Shown here: positions 1 through 4,971 of the stretch, piece by piece
Position numbering within the stretch: position 1 is the stretch's first letter
Layout of the letters: each line of letters opens with the position of its first letter
Source: Chloroflexota bacterium
GTDB lineage: Bacteria > Chloroflexota > UBA6077
DNA: 5,409 nt
Assembly (NCBI GenBank): GCA_021788565.1
Contig: JAJYKO010000462.1
Span: forward strand, 1 to 5,409
Direction of reading: 5' to 3'
The notes under the pieces: model-generated
Seen by the model: only the letters and a program-made list of their open reading frames with translations
The model's database searches: none
Told to the model about the DNA's origin: nothing
Made by a program: the position numbers and the translations under genes

Positions 1-160
1 GGCTAAGGTAATCACATTTTTGTCTGGCGGGCGGATGGCCGGGATCGTCGTCGGGGCCCGCGTTCCGATAGTGATCACGTCTCGGGCCGACCCGCACCAG
101 GGAAAGCTGTTCTCGATCGCGCTCGCGACCATACTCGCGGCCGAAAAAGCCAGCTCGTAG
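1..160 (+). CDS. ptb: Phosphate butyryltransferase-type enzyme, C-terminal fragment (cut by left edge)
   Basis: Only the last 52 codons are visible, in the frame whose first full codon is at base 2, ending at TAG 158-160. The tail reads roughly AGIVVGARVPIVITSRAD, followed by a helix with KLFSIALA. This matches the C-terminal end of the phosphate acetyl/butyryltransferase family (PTA_PTB), where the SRAD segment and the following serine-alanine helix are conserved. Family knowledge: these cytoplasmic enzymes exchange CoA for phosphate on butyryl- or branched acyl-CoA, giving an acyl phosphate that butyrate kinase uses to make ATP. The 2-oxoacid oxidoreductase operon next door makes acyl-CoA, which fits a Ptb better than a housekeeping phosphotransacetylase. 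No kinase gene follows; it may lie upstream. A Pta or a bifunctional hydratase/transferase cannot be excluded from so short a piece. The stop codon is part of a hairpin element (158-180). Confidence 0.8.
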   Translation, partial: AKVITFLSGGRMAGIVVGARVPIVITSRADPHQGKLFSIALATILAAEKASS

Positions 161-180
161 GGGCGTCTTGCATACGCCCT
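158..180 (+). repeat. Hairpin element beginning with the ptb stop codon (TAGGGGC type)
   Basis: GGGCGT at 161-166 pairs perfectly with ACGCCC at 174-179 around the seven-base loop CTTGCAT; G160-T180 can add a wobble pair. The element starts TAGGGGCG and its TAG is the stop of the upstream gene. Similar TAGGG(G)C hairpins occur at 595, 1745, 1790 and 3201. No T-run follows, so it is not a classical intrinsic terminator. It could be a dispersed repeat, an RNA 3'-end or processing signal, or both. Confidence 0.6.
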
Positions 181-195
181 GCGACGTGGGAACCG

Positions 196-336
196 GCGCT
201 AGGACAGCGCAGGCGGTCGATGGGAGGTCCGCGCGAATGAATTCGCCGGCTCGACGGATAGCGAAACCCGCCTTCGCGGGTTGGGCAGTCCGCGCAGGCG
301 GACTTCGCCAGGCCAATAGCCGGCGGTTTGAACCGC
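196..336. repeat. Composite intergenic element made of consecutive short-loop hairpins
   Basis: Between ptb and the vor operon, five inverted repeats follow one another: GCGCT/AGCGC (196-200/206-210), GCGAAT/ATTCGC (233-238/241-246), AACCCGC/GCGGGTT (265-271/276-282, loop CTTC), AGTCCGC/GCGGACT (287-293/298-304, loop GCAG) and GCGGTT/AACCGC (323-328/331-336). The last four are perfect, with 5-7 base pairs and loops of about four bases when folded. From memory, similar GTCCGC...GCGGAC intergenic sequences are scattered through many GC-rich genomes, so a dispersed repeat is the leading view. A structured leader of the vor mRNA is the alternative, because the last hairpin ends 17 bases before the ribosome binding site. 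No convincing -35/-10 pair was seen in 161-353. Confidence 0.6.
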
Positions 337-353
337 GCGGGCAATAGCTGCTC

Positions 354-360
354 AAGGAGG
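354..360 (+). promoter_or_regulatory. Ribosome binding site deciding the TTG start of the ferredoxin subunit
   Basis: AAGGAGG at 354-360 is a near-perfect Shine-Dalgarno sequence, nine bases before TTG 370-372. It supports TTG 370 as the start over the more distant in-frame TTG at 328, which has no comparable site and would put 14 unusual residues before the conserved ferredoxin sequence. Confidence 0.75.
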
Positions 361-369
361 TGCTCGATA

Positions 370-597
370 TTGATCCGCGGATATATTGAGATCGACCAGG
401 GGCGCTGTAAGGGATGCGAGCTGTGCACCGGGGTCTGCCCGCGTCAGCTGATCACGATATCCAGCGGGATCAACCACCTGGGCTACCACCCGGCTGAGTT
501 CCACCAGGTCGAAGATCCAGCGGGCAAGAAAGGCTGCACGGGTTGCACTGTTTGTGGGCTCGTCTGCCCCGAAGTGGCCATCGCTGTCTATCGCTAG
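370..597 (+). CDS. 2-oxoacid:ferredoxin oxidoreductase, two-cluster [4Fe-4S] ferredoxin (delta) subunit
   Basis: A 75-residue protein starting at TTG 370 with a strong ribosome binding site. It has two [4Fe-4S] motifs: CKGCELCTGVCP at residues 13-24 (cysteines 13, 16, 19, 23) and CTGCTVCGLVCP at 56-67 (cysteines 56, 59, 62, 66). The two are joined by a 30-odd residue linker containing a GYHP-like segment typical of Vor/Kor delta subunits. The role is cytoplasmic: it carries electrons from the TPP site in the beta subunit to external ferredoxin. It is the first gene of the four-gene operon, 88 bases before vorB. That gap is longer than the others and can form its own stem. In the methanogen scheme this subunit is called VorC, in the Pyrococcus scheme VorD, so no symbol is given. 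A stand-alone ferredoxin is unlikely given the neighbours. Confidence 0.9.
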   Translation: MIRGYIEIDQGRCKGCELCTGVCPRQLITISSGINHLGYHPAEFHQVEDPAGKKGCTGCTVCGLVCPEVAIAVYR

Positions 598-663
598 GGG
601 CCAGAGAACAGGGGACGGGGATCAGGGGGAAGGAAGCAGGATTGACAGGTGCTCTGGTTCCCC
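595..663 (+). repeat. Stop-codon-linked stem with G-tract-rich loop in the ferredoxin/vorB gap
   Basis: GGGG at 597-600 and CCAGAG at 601-606 pair with CTCTGG at 652-657 and CCCC at 660-663. This gives ten base pairs with a two-base TT bulge at 658-659 and a 45-base loop. The first G is the last base of the TAG stop. The left arm and loop hold four G-runs (597-600, 611-614, 617-620, 625-629) with spacers of 10, 2 and 4 bases, so a G-quadruplex could compete with the stem. It may be a dispersed repeat or may tune expression between the ferredoxin and alpha subunits. Confidence 0.5.
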
Positions 664-674
664 GACCCCCGAAC

Positions 675-680
675 GGGAGG
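675..680 (+). promoter_or_regulatory. Ribosome binding site deciding the vorB start
   Basis: GGGAGG at 675-680 lies five bases before ATG 686-688. The open frame runs further upstream, to 554, inside the ferredoxin gene, but this site and family length place the start at 686. Confidence 0.75.
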
Positions 681-685
681 TGCGC

Positions 686-1747
686 ATGTCAGAAAGAATC
701 CTCATGAAGGGCAACGAGGCGTTCGCGGAGGGCGCTATAAGGGCCGGCTGCGACGCCTACTTTGGCTACCCCATCACCCCACAGACCGAGCTGCTGGAGT
801 ACATGGCCCGGCGGATGCCCGAGCTGGGGAGGGTCTTCGTCCAGGCCGAAAGTGAGATCGCCGCCATCAATATGGTGATAGGTGCCGCGGCATCCGGTGC
901 CCGCGCGATGACCTCCTCCTCGAGCCCTGGGATCAGCCTCAAGCAGGAGGGGATCTCCTATCTGGCGGGCTGCGAACTGCCGGCCGTCATCGTGAACGTG
1001 ATGCGCGGCGGGCCCGGCCTGGGCAACGTGGCCCCTGCGCAGGGCGACTACTTCCAGGCCACCAAGGGCGGAGGCCACGGCGTCTATCATCCAATCGTGC
1101 TCGCTCCGGCTTCGGCACAGGAGGCGATGGACTTTATGGCCCTTGCCTTCGACCTCGCGGACCGCTACCGCATCCCCGTGATGGTGCTGGCGGACGGTGT
1201 GGTGGGCCAGACCATGGAGCCGGTGGTACTTCGTGACTACGAGAGGGCGGCTGACCTGCCGCCCAAGGACTGGAAGGCCGGCTACAACCCCGGTCGACCG
1301 AGGAACATAATCCTCTCCATTGGGCTGGAGGTGGAGGTTCTAGAGGCTCGAAACATTGCACTGGTGGAGAAGCTCACTCGCATCAAGGAGCGAGAGGTGC
1401 GTTGGAAAGGACACTACCTGGAGGATGCGAAGCTTGGGGTAGTTGCCTTCGGCACCTCGGCGCGGGTTGCCCTGACGGCGGTGAGAATGGCTCGGGCCGA
1501 GGGGCTTGCCGCTGGGCTTCTGCGGCCGATCACCCTGTTCCCTTTTCCGGAGCGAGAGGTAGCGGACCTGGCGGGTCGGGTGGACGGTCTCGTGGTGGTG
1601 GAGATGAACCAGGGTCAGATGCTAGAGGACGTGGAGCGGGTCGCCGCGGGGAAGTCCGAGGTGCGCTTCGTTGGCCGCCTCGGCGGCATGGTCCCGTCCC
1701 CCGAGGAGGTCCTCACCGCCCTGCGCTCCTTTGTGACCAACCCGTAG
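686..1747 (+). CDS. vorB: 2-oxoacid:ferredoxin oxidoreductase alpha subunit, VorB type (3-methyl-2-oxobutanoate dehydrogenase)
   Basis: A 353-residue protein, the usual length for VorB. The N-terminal pyrimidine domain has YFGYPITPQTE at residues 25-35 and QAESEIAAINM at 53-63, the hallmarks of 2-oxoacid oxidoreductase alpha subunits. TSSSSPGISLKQEG at 76-89 and NVMRGGPGLGN at 104-114, followed by QATKGGGHG (124-132), are the VorB version; KorA proteins usually have a TSGPG-like stretch and RGGPSTGLPT. The C-terminal transketolase-like domain spans about 250-353, with RPITLFPFP at 280-288 and EMNQGQM at 306-312. Together with the beta subunit it forms the active site that decarboxylates a 2-oxoacid to acyl-CoA, using ferredoxin as acceptor. 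Branched-chain 2-oxoacids are the likely substrates, by family and by the adjacent Ptb; 2-oxoglutarate is not excluded. Second gene of the operon; its stop lies in a hairpin element. Confidence 0.92.
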   Translation: MSERILMKGNEAFAEGAIRAGCDAYFGYPITPQTELLEYMARRMPELGRVFVQAESEIAAINMVIGAAASGARAMTSSSSPGISLKQEGISYLAGCELPAVIVNVMRGGPGLGNVAPAQGDYFQATKGGGHGVYHPIVLAPASAQEAMDFMALAFDLADRYRIPVMVLADGVVGQTMEPVVLRDYERAADLPPKDWKAGYNPGRPRNIILSIGLEVEVLEARNIALVEKLTRIKEREVRWKGHYLEDAKLGVVAFGTSARVALTAVRMARAEGLAAGLLRPITLFPFPEREVADLAGRVDGLVVVEMNQGQMLEDVERVAAGKSEVRFVGRLGGMVPSPEEVLTALRSFVTNP

Positions 1748-1768
1748 GGCAGGGTCTTGTGCCCTGCC
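1745..1768 (+). repeat. Hairpin element beginning with the vorB stop codon (TAGGGC type)
   Basis: GGCAGGG at 1748-1754 pairs perfectly with CCCTGCC at 1762-1768 around loop TCTTGTG. TAG 1745-1747 is the vorB stop. The loop resembles the one in the ptb-stop hairpin (CTTGCAT at 167-173). No T-run follows, so it is unlikely to end transcription fully before the beta subunit gene. Confidence 0.6.
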
Positions 1769-1789
1769 GCCAAGCCCTAACCGGCCTTG

Positions 1790-1814
1790 TAGGGGCCGGC
1801 GGCTCTGCCGGCCC
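1790..1814 (+). repeat. Second TAGGGGC hairpin in the vorB/beta-subunit gap
   Basis: GGGCCGGC at 1793-1800 pairs perfectly with GCCGGCCC at 1807-1814 around loop GGCTCT. It starts GTAGGGGCC like the stop-linked elements but is not at a stop codon. It sits 22 bases after the previous hairpin and 24 bases before the beta-subunit Shine-Dalgarno GGAGG (1838-1842). Two tandem copies in one 102-base gap suggest a repeat family, and they could also affect mRNA stability. Confidence 0.6.
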
Positions 1815-1849
1815 GCTCGCCACTGACAGGCGCGAATGGAGGTTGTAAC

Positions 1850-2617
1850 ATGATAGAGACAGCCCCACAGCTCGTTTTCAGCCGGCCACGCTCCCTCGCG
1901 ACCGCGCACACACACTACTGCCCGGGATGTACCCACGGTATCATCCACCGACTGGTTGCCGAGGCCATAGACAACCTTGGGCTGCAGCAGCAGACCGTAC
2001 TGGTCGCGCCGGTGGGGTGCGCCGTCTTCGCCTACAACTACTTCGAGTTCGACGGAGTCGAGGCCGCTCACGGCCGCGCCCCCGCTGTCGCCACCGGCAT
2101 AAAGCGCGTCCACCCTGAGCTCTTCGTCTTCACCTATCAAGGCGACGGGGACCTGGCGGCCATCGGCACGGCGGAGATAGTGCACGCGGCGGCCCGGGGC
2201 GAGAACATCAGCGTCGTCTTCGTGAACAATGCCATCTATGGCATGACAGGCGGACAGATGGCGCCCACCACACTGGAAGGTCAGCACACGACATCCACGC
2301 CGACCGGCCGCGAGCCGTCCCGAGCGGGAAGCCCGATCCGGATGAGTGAGATGCTGGCAACCCTGGACCGCCCCGTCTACATCGCGCGGACGTCGGTCCA
2401 CAATCCCGCTGCCATCCGCCGTGCTGGTGCATCCATCCGCAAGGCGTTCGCCTGTCAGAAGGAGGGGCTGGGCTTTGCCCTGGTGGAGGTGCTCTCTACC
2501 TGCCCGACCAACTGGGGCCTCAGTCCCCGGGACGCGTTGCGATGGCTGGAGGAGAAGATGATCCCGCACTATCCGCTGGGCGTCTTCAAGCTGACCCCCG
2601 AAGCCGCCAAACTGTAG
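1850..2617 (+). CDS. vorA: 2-oxoacid:ferredoxin oxidoreductase beta subunit (TPP-binding)
   Basis: A 255-residue protein with GGAGG seven bases before its ATG. HYCPGC at residues 22-27 (cysteines 24 and 27), Cys57 in PVGCAVF and Cys218 in STCPTNWG match the four cysteines that hold the [4Fe-4S] cluster in beta subunits of this family. The TPP/magnesium motif is GDGD at 98-101 with NN at 126-127, followed by YGMTGGQMAPTT (130-141). The subunit binds thiamine diphosphate, decarboxylates the 2-oxoacid with the alpha subunit and feeds electrons to the delta subunit. The length is normal for a beta subunit not fused to gamma. It ends 22 bases before the gamma gene. The symbol follows common usage and is not consistent between organisms; KorB is the equivalent in 2-oxoglutarate enzymes. 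Confidence 0.9.
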   Translation: MIETAPQLVFSRPRSLATAHTHYCPGCTHGIIHRLVAEAIDNLGLQQQTVLVAPVGCAVFAYNYFEFDGVEAAHGRAPAVATGIKRVHPELFVFTYQGDGDLAAIGTAEIVHAAARGENISVVFVNNAIYGMTGGQMAPTTLEGQHTTSTPTGREPSRAGSPIRMSEMLATLDRPVYIARTSVHNPAAIRRAGASIRKAFACQKEGLGFALVEVLSTCPTNWGLSPRDALRWLEEKMIPHYPLGVFKLTPEAAKL

Positions 2618-2639
2618 CTCTACCGCGGAGGGTAATACC

Positions 2640-3203
2640 ATGTCGCAAGACCACGAATTCATCATCGCGGGGTTCGGGGGCCAGGGAGTCCTCTTCGCGG
2701 GCCTCTTACTGGCCCATGCCGGGATGGCCACCGGACGCAACGTCGCCTGGATACCCTCATACGGACCCGAGATGCGCGGGGGCACCGCCAACTGCGCCGT
2801 CATAATCTCGGAGGAGGAGGTAGGCTCACCGATAGTGACTCGGCCCACGGGGGTCATCGTGATGAACGAGCCCTCGCTGGCCAAGTACGCTCCTATGGTG
2901 AGGCCCGGTGGAGTCCTCGTGGTGAACAGCTCCCTCGTCAAGTCCAGCACGGACCGAACGGACATCAGAGTGCTGGAGATACCGGCCAACGAGGTGGCCT
3001 TCGAACTGGGGAACGACCGAGGGGCGAATATGGTCGCGCTGGGGGCGCTTCTGGCCGCGACAGAGGCGCTGCCGATGGATGTCGTCGAGGACGCTCTCCC
3101 GGAGACGCTCGGTGCCAGCAAGGCTCGCTTCGTCGCGTCCAACCGCGAGGCGCTTCGCCGGGGCGCCGCCCTTGTGACGTCGCACCCGGTTACCATCCAG
3201 TAG
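2640..3203 (+). CDS. 2-oxoacid:ferredoxin oxidoreductase gamma subunit
   Basis: A 187-residue protein, normal for a separate gamma subunit (KorC/VorG type). GGAGGG at 2627-2632 stands seven bases before the ATG. GFGGQGV at residues 11-17 and SYGPEMRGGTANC at 40-52 are the two signature segments of the POR gamma domain family, which helps bind CoA and completes the enzyme. MNEPSLAKYAP follows at roughly residues 79-89, as usual in the family. It is the last gene of the vor operon: the strand changes after it, so the operon order is delta, alpha, beta, gamma. Its TAG stop (3201-3203) starts another TAGGGGC element. Naming of this subunit differs between organisms, so no symbol is given. Confidence 0.9.
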   Translation: MSQDHEFIIAGFGGQGVLFAGLLLAHAGMATGRNVAWIPSYGPEMRGGTANCAVIISEEEVGSPIVTRPTGVIVMNEPSLAKYAPMVRPGGVLVVNSSLVKSSTDRTDIRVLEIPANEVAFELGNDRGANMVALGALLAATEALPMDVVEDALPETLGASKARFVASNREALRRGAALVTSHPVTIQ

Positions 3204-3257
3204 GGGCGGCCGCACCGGTGCCCGCGGCCAGCCATGATGCGCCGCCCGGTGCGGGCG
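3201..3257. repeat. Compound inverted repeat starting at the gamma-subunit stop codon
   Basis: The region starts TAGGGGCGG, with TAG as the stop of the gamma gene. CCGCACCGG (3210-3218) is a perfect inverted match to CCGGTGCGG (3246-3254), and GGGCGG (3204-3209) to CCGCCC (3242-3247). Competing local hairpins include GGCCGC/GCGGCC (3208-3213/3224-3229), the palindrome GCACCGGTGC (3212-3221) and CGCCCG/CGGGCG (3243-3248/3252-3257). The mutually exclusive pairings look like a repeat unit with symmetric ends rather than a simple terminator, though it lies where the vor transcript should end. Confidence 0.5.
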
Positions 3258-3265
3258 CCGGACAT

Positions 3266-3325
3266 CGAGGAGCAGGGCGTGACGCGAGCGAGCGCAGCGT
3301 CTCGTGTCCCCCGCTGCTCGCCTCG
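3266..3325. repeat. Nested inverted repeat between the convergent operons
   Basis: CGAGG and AGCAG (3266-3275) pair with CTGCT (3314-3318) and CCTCG (3321-3325), with a two-base bulge at 3319-3320. Inside, GACGC (3281-3285) pairs with GCGTC (3297-3301) around a GAGC-repeat loop. There is no T-run on either strand. The position between tail-to-tail operons would suit a two-way transcription end or a dispersed repeat. Confidence 0.4.
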
Positions 3326-3348
3326 GGCACAGACAGCGCGGCGGGGCA

Positions 3349-3361
3349 GGGCGCTCCGCCC
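3349..3361 (-). terminator. Possible weak hairpin after ccmD
   Basis: GGGCG (3349-3353) pairs with CGCCC (3357-3361) around a three-base loop, 23 bases after the ccmD stop on the - strand. It is short and lacks a T-run, so a terminator role is only a guess from its position. Confidence 0.15.
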
Positions 3362-3384
3362 AACGGGTCTGCTCGACGACGACG

Positions 3385-3597
3385 CTAGCGCGCCGCGCTC
3401 CAGGTCTCGCCTGACTCCCGAGCCCCGACCCCGCCGTCCTCCGCCTGCGCCCCCGCTTCCTTCTCTTCCACGACCGACTTCAGCATCTCGATCTCACGCT
3501 CTAGCGACTTCTGCCGCGCGCCGATCGAGTAGCTGTAGATCAACGCTATCAGCCAGATTACGGTGTAGGCCGCAAATATGTAAGTGAAGGTTCCCAT
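3385..3597 (-). CDS. ccmD: CcmD-like small membrane protein of cytochrome c maturation
   Basis: A 70-residue protein with one membrane segment at about residues 5-24 (rich in Tyr, Ile, Leu, Trp), then a basic turn (GARQK) and a charged heptad-like helix at about 29-48, ending in a low-complexity Ala/Gly/Glu tail. CcmD proteins are small single-span proteins that stabilise the CcmC-heme-CcmE complex and promote release of heme-loaded CcmE. Similarity in such short proteins is weak, so the call rests on shape and on position directly after ccmC. The ATG is three bases after the ccmC stop, and the GAGGAG of ccmC's last two codons can act as its ribosome binding site, so translation is probably coupled. 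It is the last gene on this strand before the convergent vor operon; no ccmE follows. Confidence 0.75.
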   Translation of the reverse strand: MGTFTYIFAAYTVIWLIALIYSYSIGARQKSLEREIEMLKSVVEEKEAGAQAEDGGVGARESGETWSAAR

Positions 3598-3600
3598 CGT

Positions 3601-4290
3601 CTACTCCTCGTACAGGATCTGGTCGCGGAGGCGATTCACTTCCTCACGCTGCCTCTCCAGCCCCATCCTGAGCCGCAGCAGGTGGACGAACAGCAGCGTG
3701 AAGGCCACCAGGCACACCATCAGCGTCGCCGTCATGGCCGGTGCCATCTCGAAGCCGTCTGAGGTCAGCAACACCGGGTGAATACTACGCCACCAGCGAA
3801 TCGACATGAACACCAGCGGCACGTCTACGAAGCCCACGATCCCGACGACTGCCGCCAGGGACGCCCGCCTCGCGGGGTTCTCAACCGTTGTCCGAAGCAT
3901 CAGGTATGAGATATAGATCAACCACAGTATCAGGGTCGTCGTCAGCCTCGGATCCCAGTCCCACCAGGTTCCCCAGATCGGCTTTGCCCAGATCGACCCC
4001 GTCATCAGGGCGATTGTGCAGAAGACCACCCCCACCTCGGTCGCCGACACGGCCATAACGTCCCATTTGGACTGCTTGGTGCGCAGCCACTGGATGCTGG
4101 CCACGAACACCACCGCGAATGCCATGAAGGCCGCCATGGCCGACGGCATGTGGAAGTAGAATATCCGCTGCACGTCGCCCATCGTCGCCTCGGTCGGCGC
4201 GAACAGGAATGCCATGTACAGCGCTGCGACCATCGCCACGGCGACGGCCCAACCGAGAGGACCCTTCGGCAGCCAGCCGTTTCCGTTCAT
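3601..4290 (-). CDS. ccmC: Heme-handling protein CcmC of System I cytochrome c maturation
   Basis: A 229-residue membrane protein with about six membrane segments (roughly 12-31, 46-68, 80-100, 117-133, 144-163, 187-207). The tryptophan-rich WWD motif WGTWWDWDPRLT is at residues 106-117, between the third and fourth segments. His47 (FHMPS) and His171 (SIHPV) flank it in the positions of the two heme-ligand histidines known in CcmC. In the family, CcmC presents heme at the outer face of the membrane and helps attach it to CcmE. The length is close to the usual 230-250, without the extra segments of CcmF or CcsA. A charged tail (208-229) ends the protein. The start ATG is six bases after the ccmB stop, and AGGAG, overlapping ccmB's last codons, serves as ribosome binding site nine bases upstream. 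Confidence 0.9.
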   Translation of the reverse strand: MNGNGWLPKGPLGWAVAVAMVAALYMAFLFAPTEATMGDVQRIFYFHMPSAMAAFMAFAVVFVASIQWLRTKQSKWDVMAVSATEVGVVFCTIALMTGSIWAKPIWGTWWDWDPRLTTTLILWLIYISYLMLRTTVENPARRASLAAVVGIVGFVDVPLVFMSIRWWRSIHPVLLTSDGFEMAPAMTATLMVCLVAFTLLFVHLLRLRMGLERQREEVNRLRDQILYEE

Positions 4291-4296
4291 TCGTGG

Positions 4297-4971
4297 TTAC
4301 TCCTGGAAGACATATTCGAAGGTGATGTAAGCCACCGTGAGAAAGATAACGTCGAACCCAACCAGAACCCCCATCCATGGCCCGGGCGTCAGGGGCGGCG
4401 TACTGGCGATCGCTTCTCCCGTCGCCTTCACGGCCGCTACCAGCACTGGGACCGCCACAGGCAGCAGCAGAACGGGGAGCATCACCTCCCGCGTCCGCGT
4501 GTGAACCGCCACCGCGGCGAATAGAGTCCCCACCCCGGCAAAGCCGATGGTTCCCAGCAGTACGACCAGCAGCAGCTTGGGATCGAACACCGACAGGTTG
4601 AAGAACGCCGCGAAGATCGGCAGCACGATGATCTCCATGGTCAGCATGAAGAGCAGGTTCCCCAGCATCTTTCCTACGTAGATCGCGCTGCGGTCCACAG
4701 GGCAGAGGAGGAGCCCTTCCATGCAGCCTCGGTCCTTCTCACTGATGAAGGAGCGGTTCAGCCCCAGCATCCCCGCGAAGACGATGGCCACCCACAAAAC
4801 CCCGGGCGCCACCGCTTCGTTATTCTCGACCTTCAACTCGAACGCGAAGTTGAAGACTACAATCACCAGCACCGCAAAGACGAACATCGAACTCAGCACT
4901 TCACGCGTGCGAAGCTCGGACGCCACATCTTTGCCAACTATTGCCAACACCTTGTCGAAGTAAGACTTCAC
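4297..4971 (-). CDS. ccmB: Heme exporter membrane subunit CcmB
   Basis: A 224-residue protein with about six membrane segments (roughly 27-45, 58-75, 102-124, 133-156, 163-182, 200-222). NRSFISEKDRG (72-82) with the following MEGLLLCPVDR is a conserved cytoplasmic loop of CcmB, thought to contact the ATPase. CcmB is the membrane half of the CcmAB ABC transporter, whose ATP hydrolysis releases heme-loaded CcmE from CcmC and CcmD. The start is GTG at 4971-4969, overlapping the ccmA stop TGA by four bases (GTGA), with GGGGAGG nine bases upstream. The length matches the family (about 220). Overlap and spacing place it in one transcript with ccmA and ccmC. Confidence 0.92.
   Translation of the reverse strand: MKSYFDKVLAIVGKDVASELRTREVLSSMFVFAVLVIVVFNFAFELKVENNEAVAPGVLWVAIVFAGMLGLNRSFISEKDRGCMEGLLLCPVDRSAIYVGKMLGNLLFMLTMEIIVLPIFAAFFNLSVFDPKLLLVVLLGTIGFAGVGTLFAAVAVHTRTREVMLPVLLLPVAVPVLVAAVKATGEAIASTPPLTPGPWMGVLVGFDVIFLTVAYITFEYVFQE

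Noticed and set aside
237..347. A 36-codon + strand frame with ATG 237 and GGGAGG nine bases upstream
   Set aside because: The Shine-Dalgarno spacing is good, but the frame runs through the hairpin chain at 233-336 and the arms dictate its residues (Ala, Arg, Gly, Pro). It looks like a chance reading of the repeat. Ribosome profiling would settle it.
75..428. A 117-codon - strand frame over the ptb end and the intergenic element
   Set aside because: It overlaps the coding ends of ptb and the ferredoxin subunit and is otherwise a translation of the hairpin repeats.
642..670. TTGACA at 642-647 as a -35 box for vorB
   Set aside because: With a 17-base spacer the -10 position (665-670) reads ACCCCC, and nothing like TATAAT is nearby.
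554..685. A 44-residue N-terminal extension of VorB
   Set aside because: It would overlap the ferredoxin gene, reads as low-complexity sequence, and the family length and ribosome binding site place the start at 686.
1622..3265. A 547-codon open frame on the - strand across vorB, the beta and the gamma genes
   Set aside because: It lies opposite three well-supported genes, its translation is Arg/Ser/Gly-rich without family motifs, and such long antisense frames are common in GC-rich genes with strong third-position bias.
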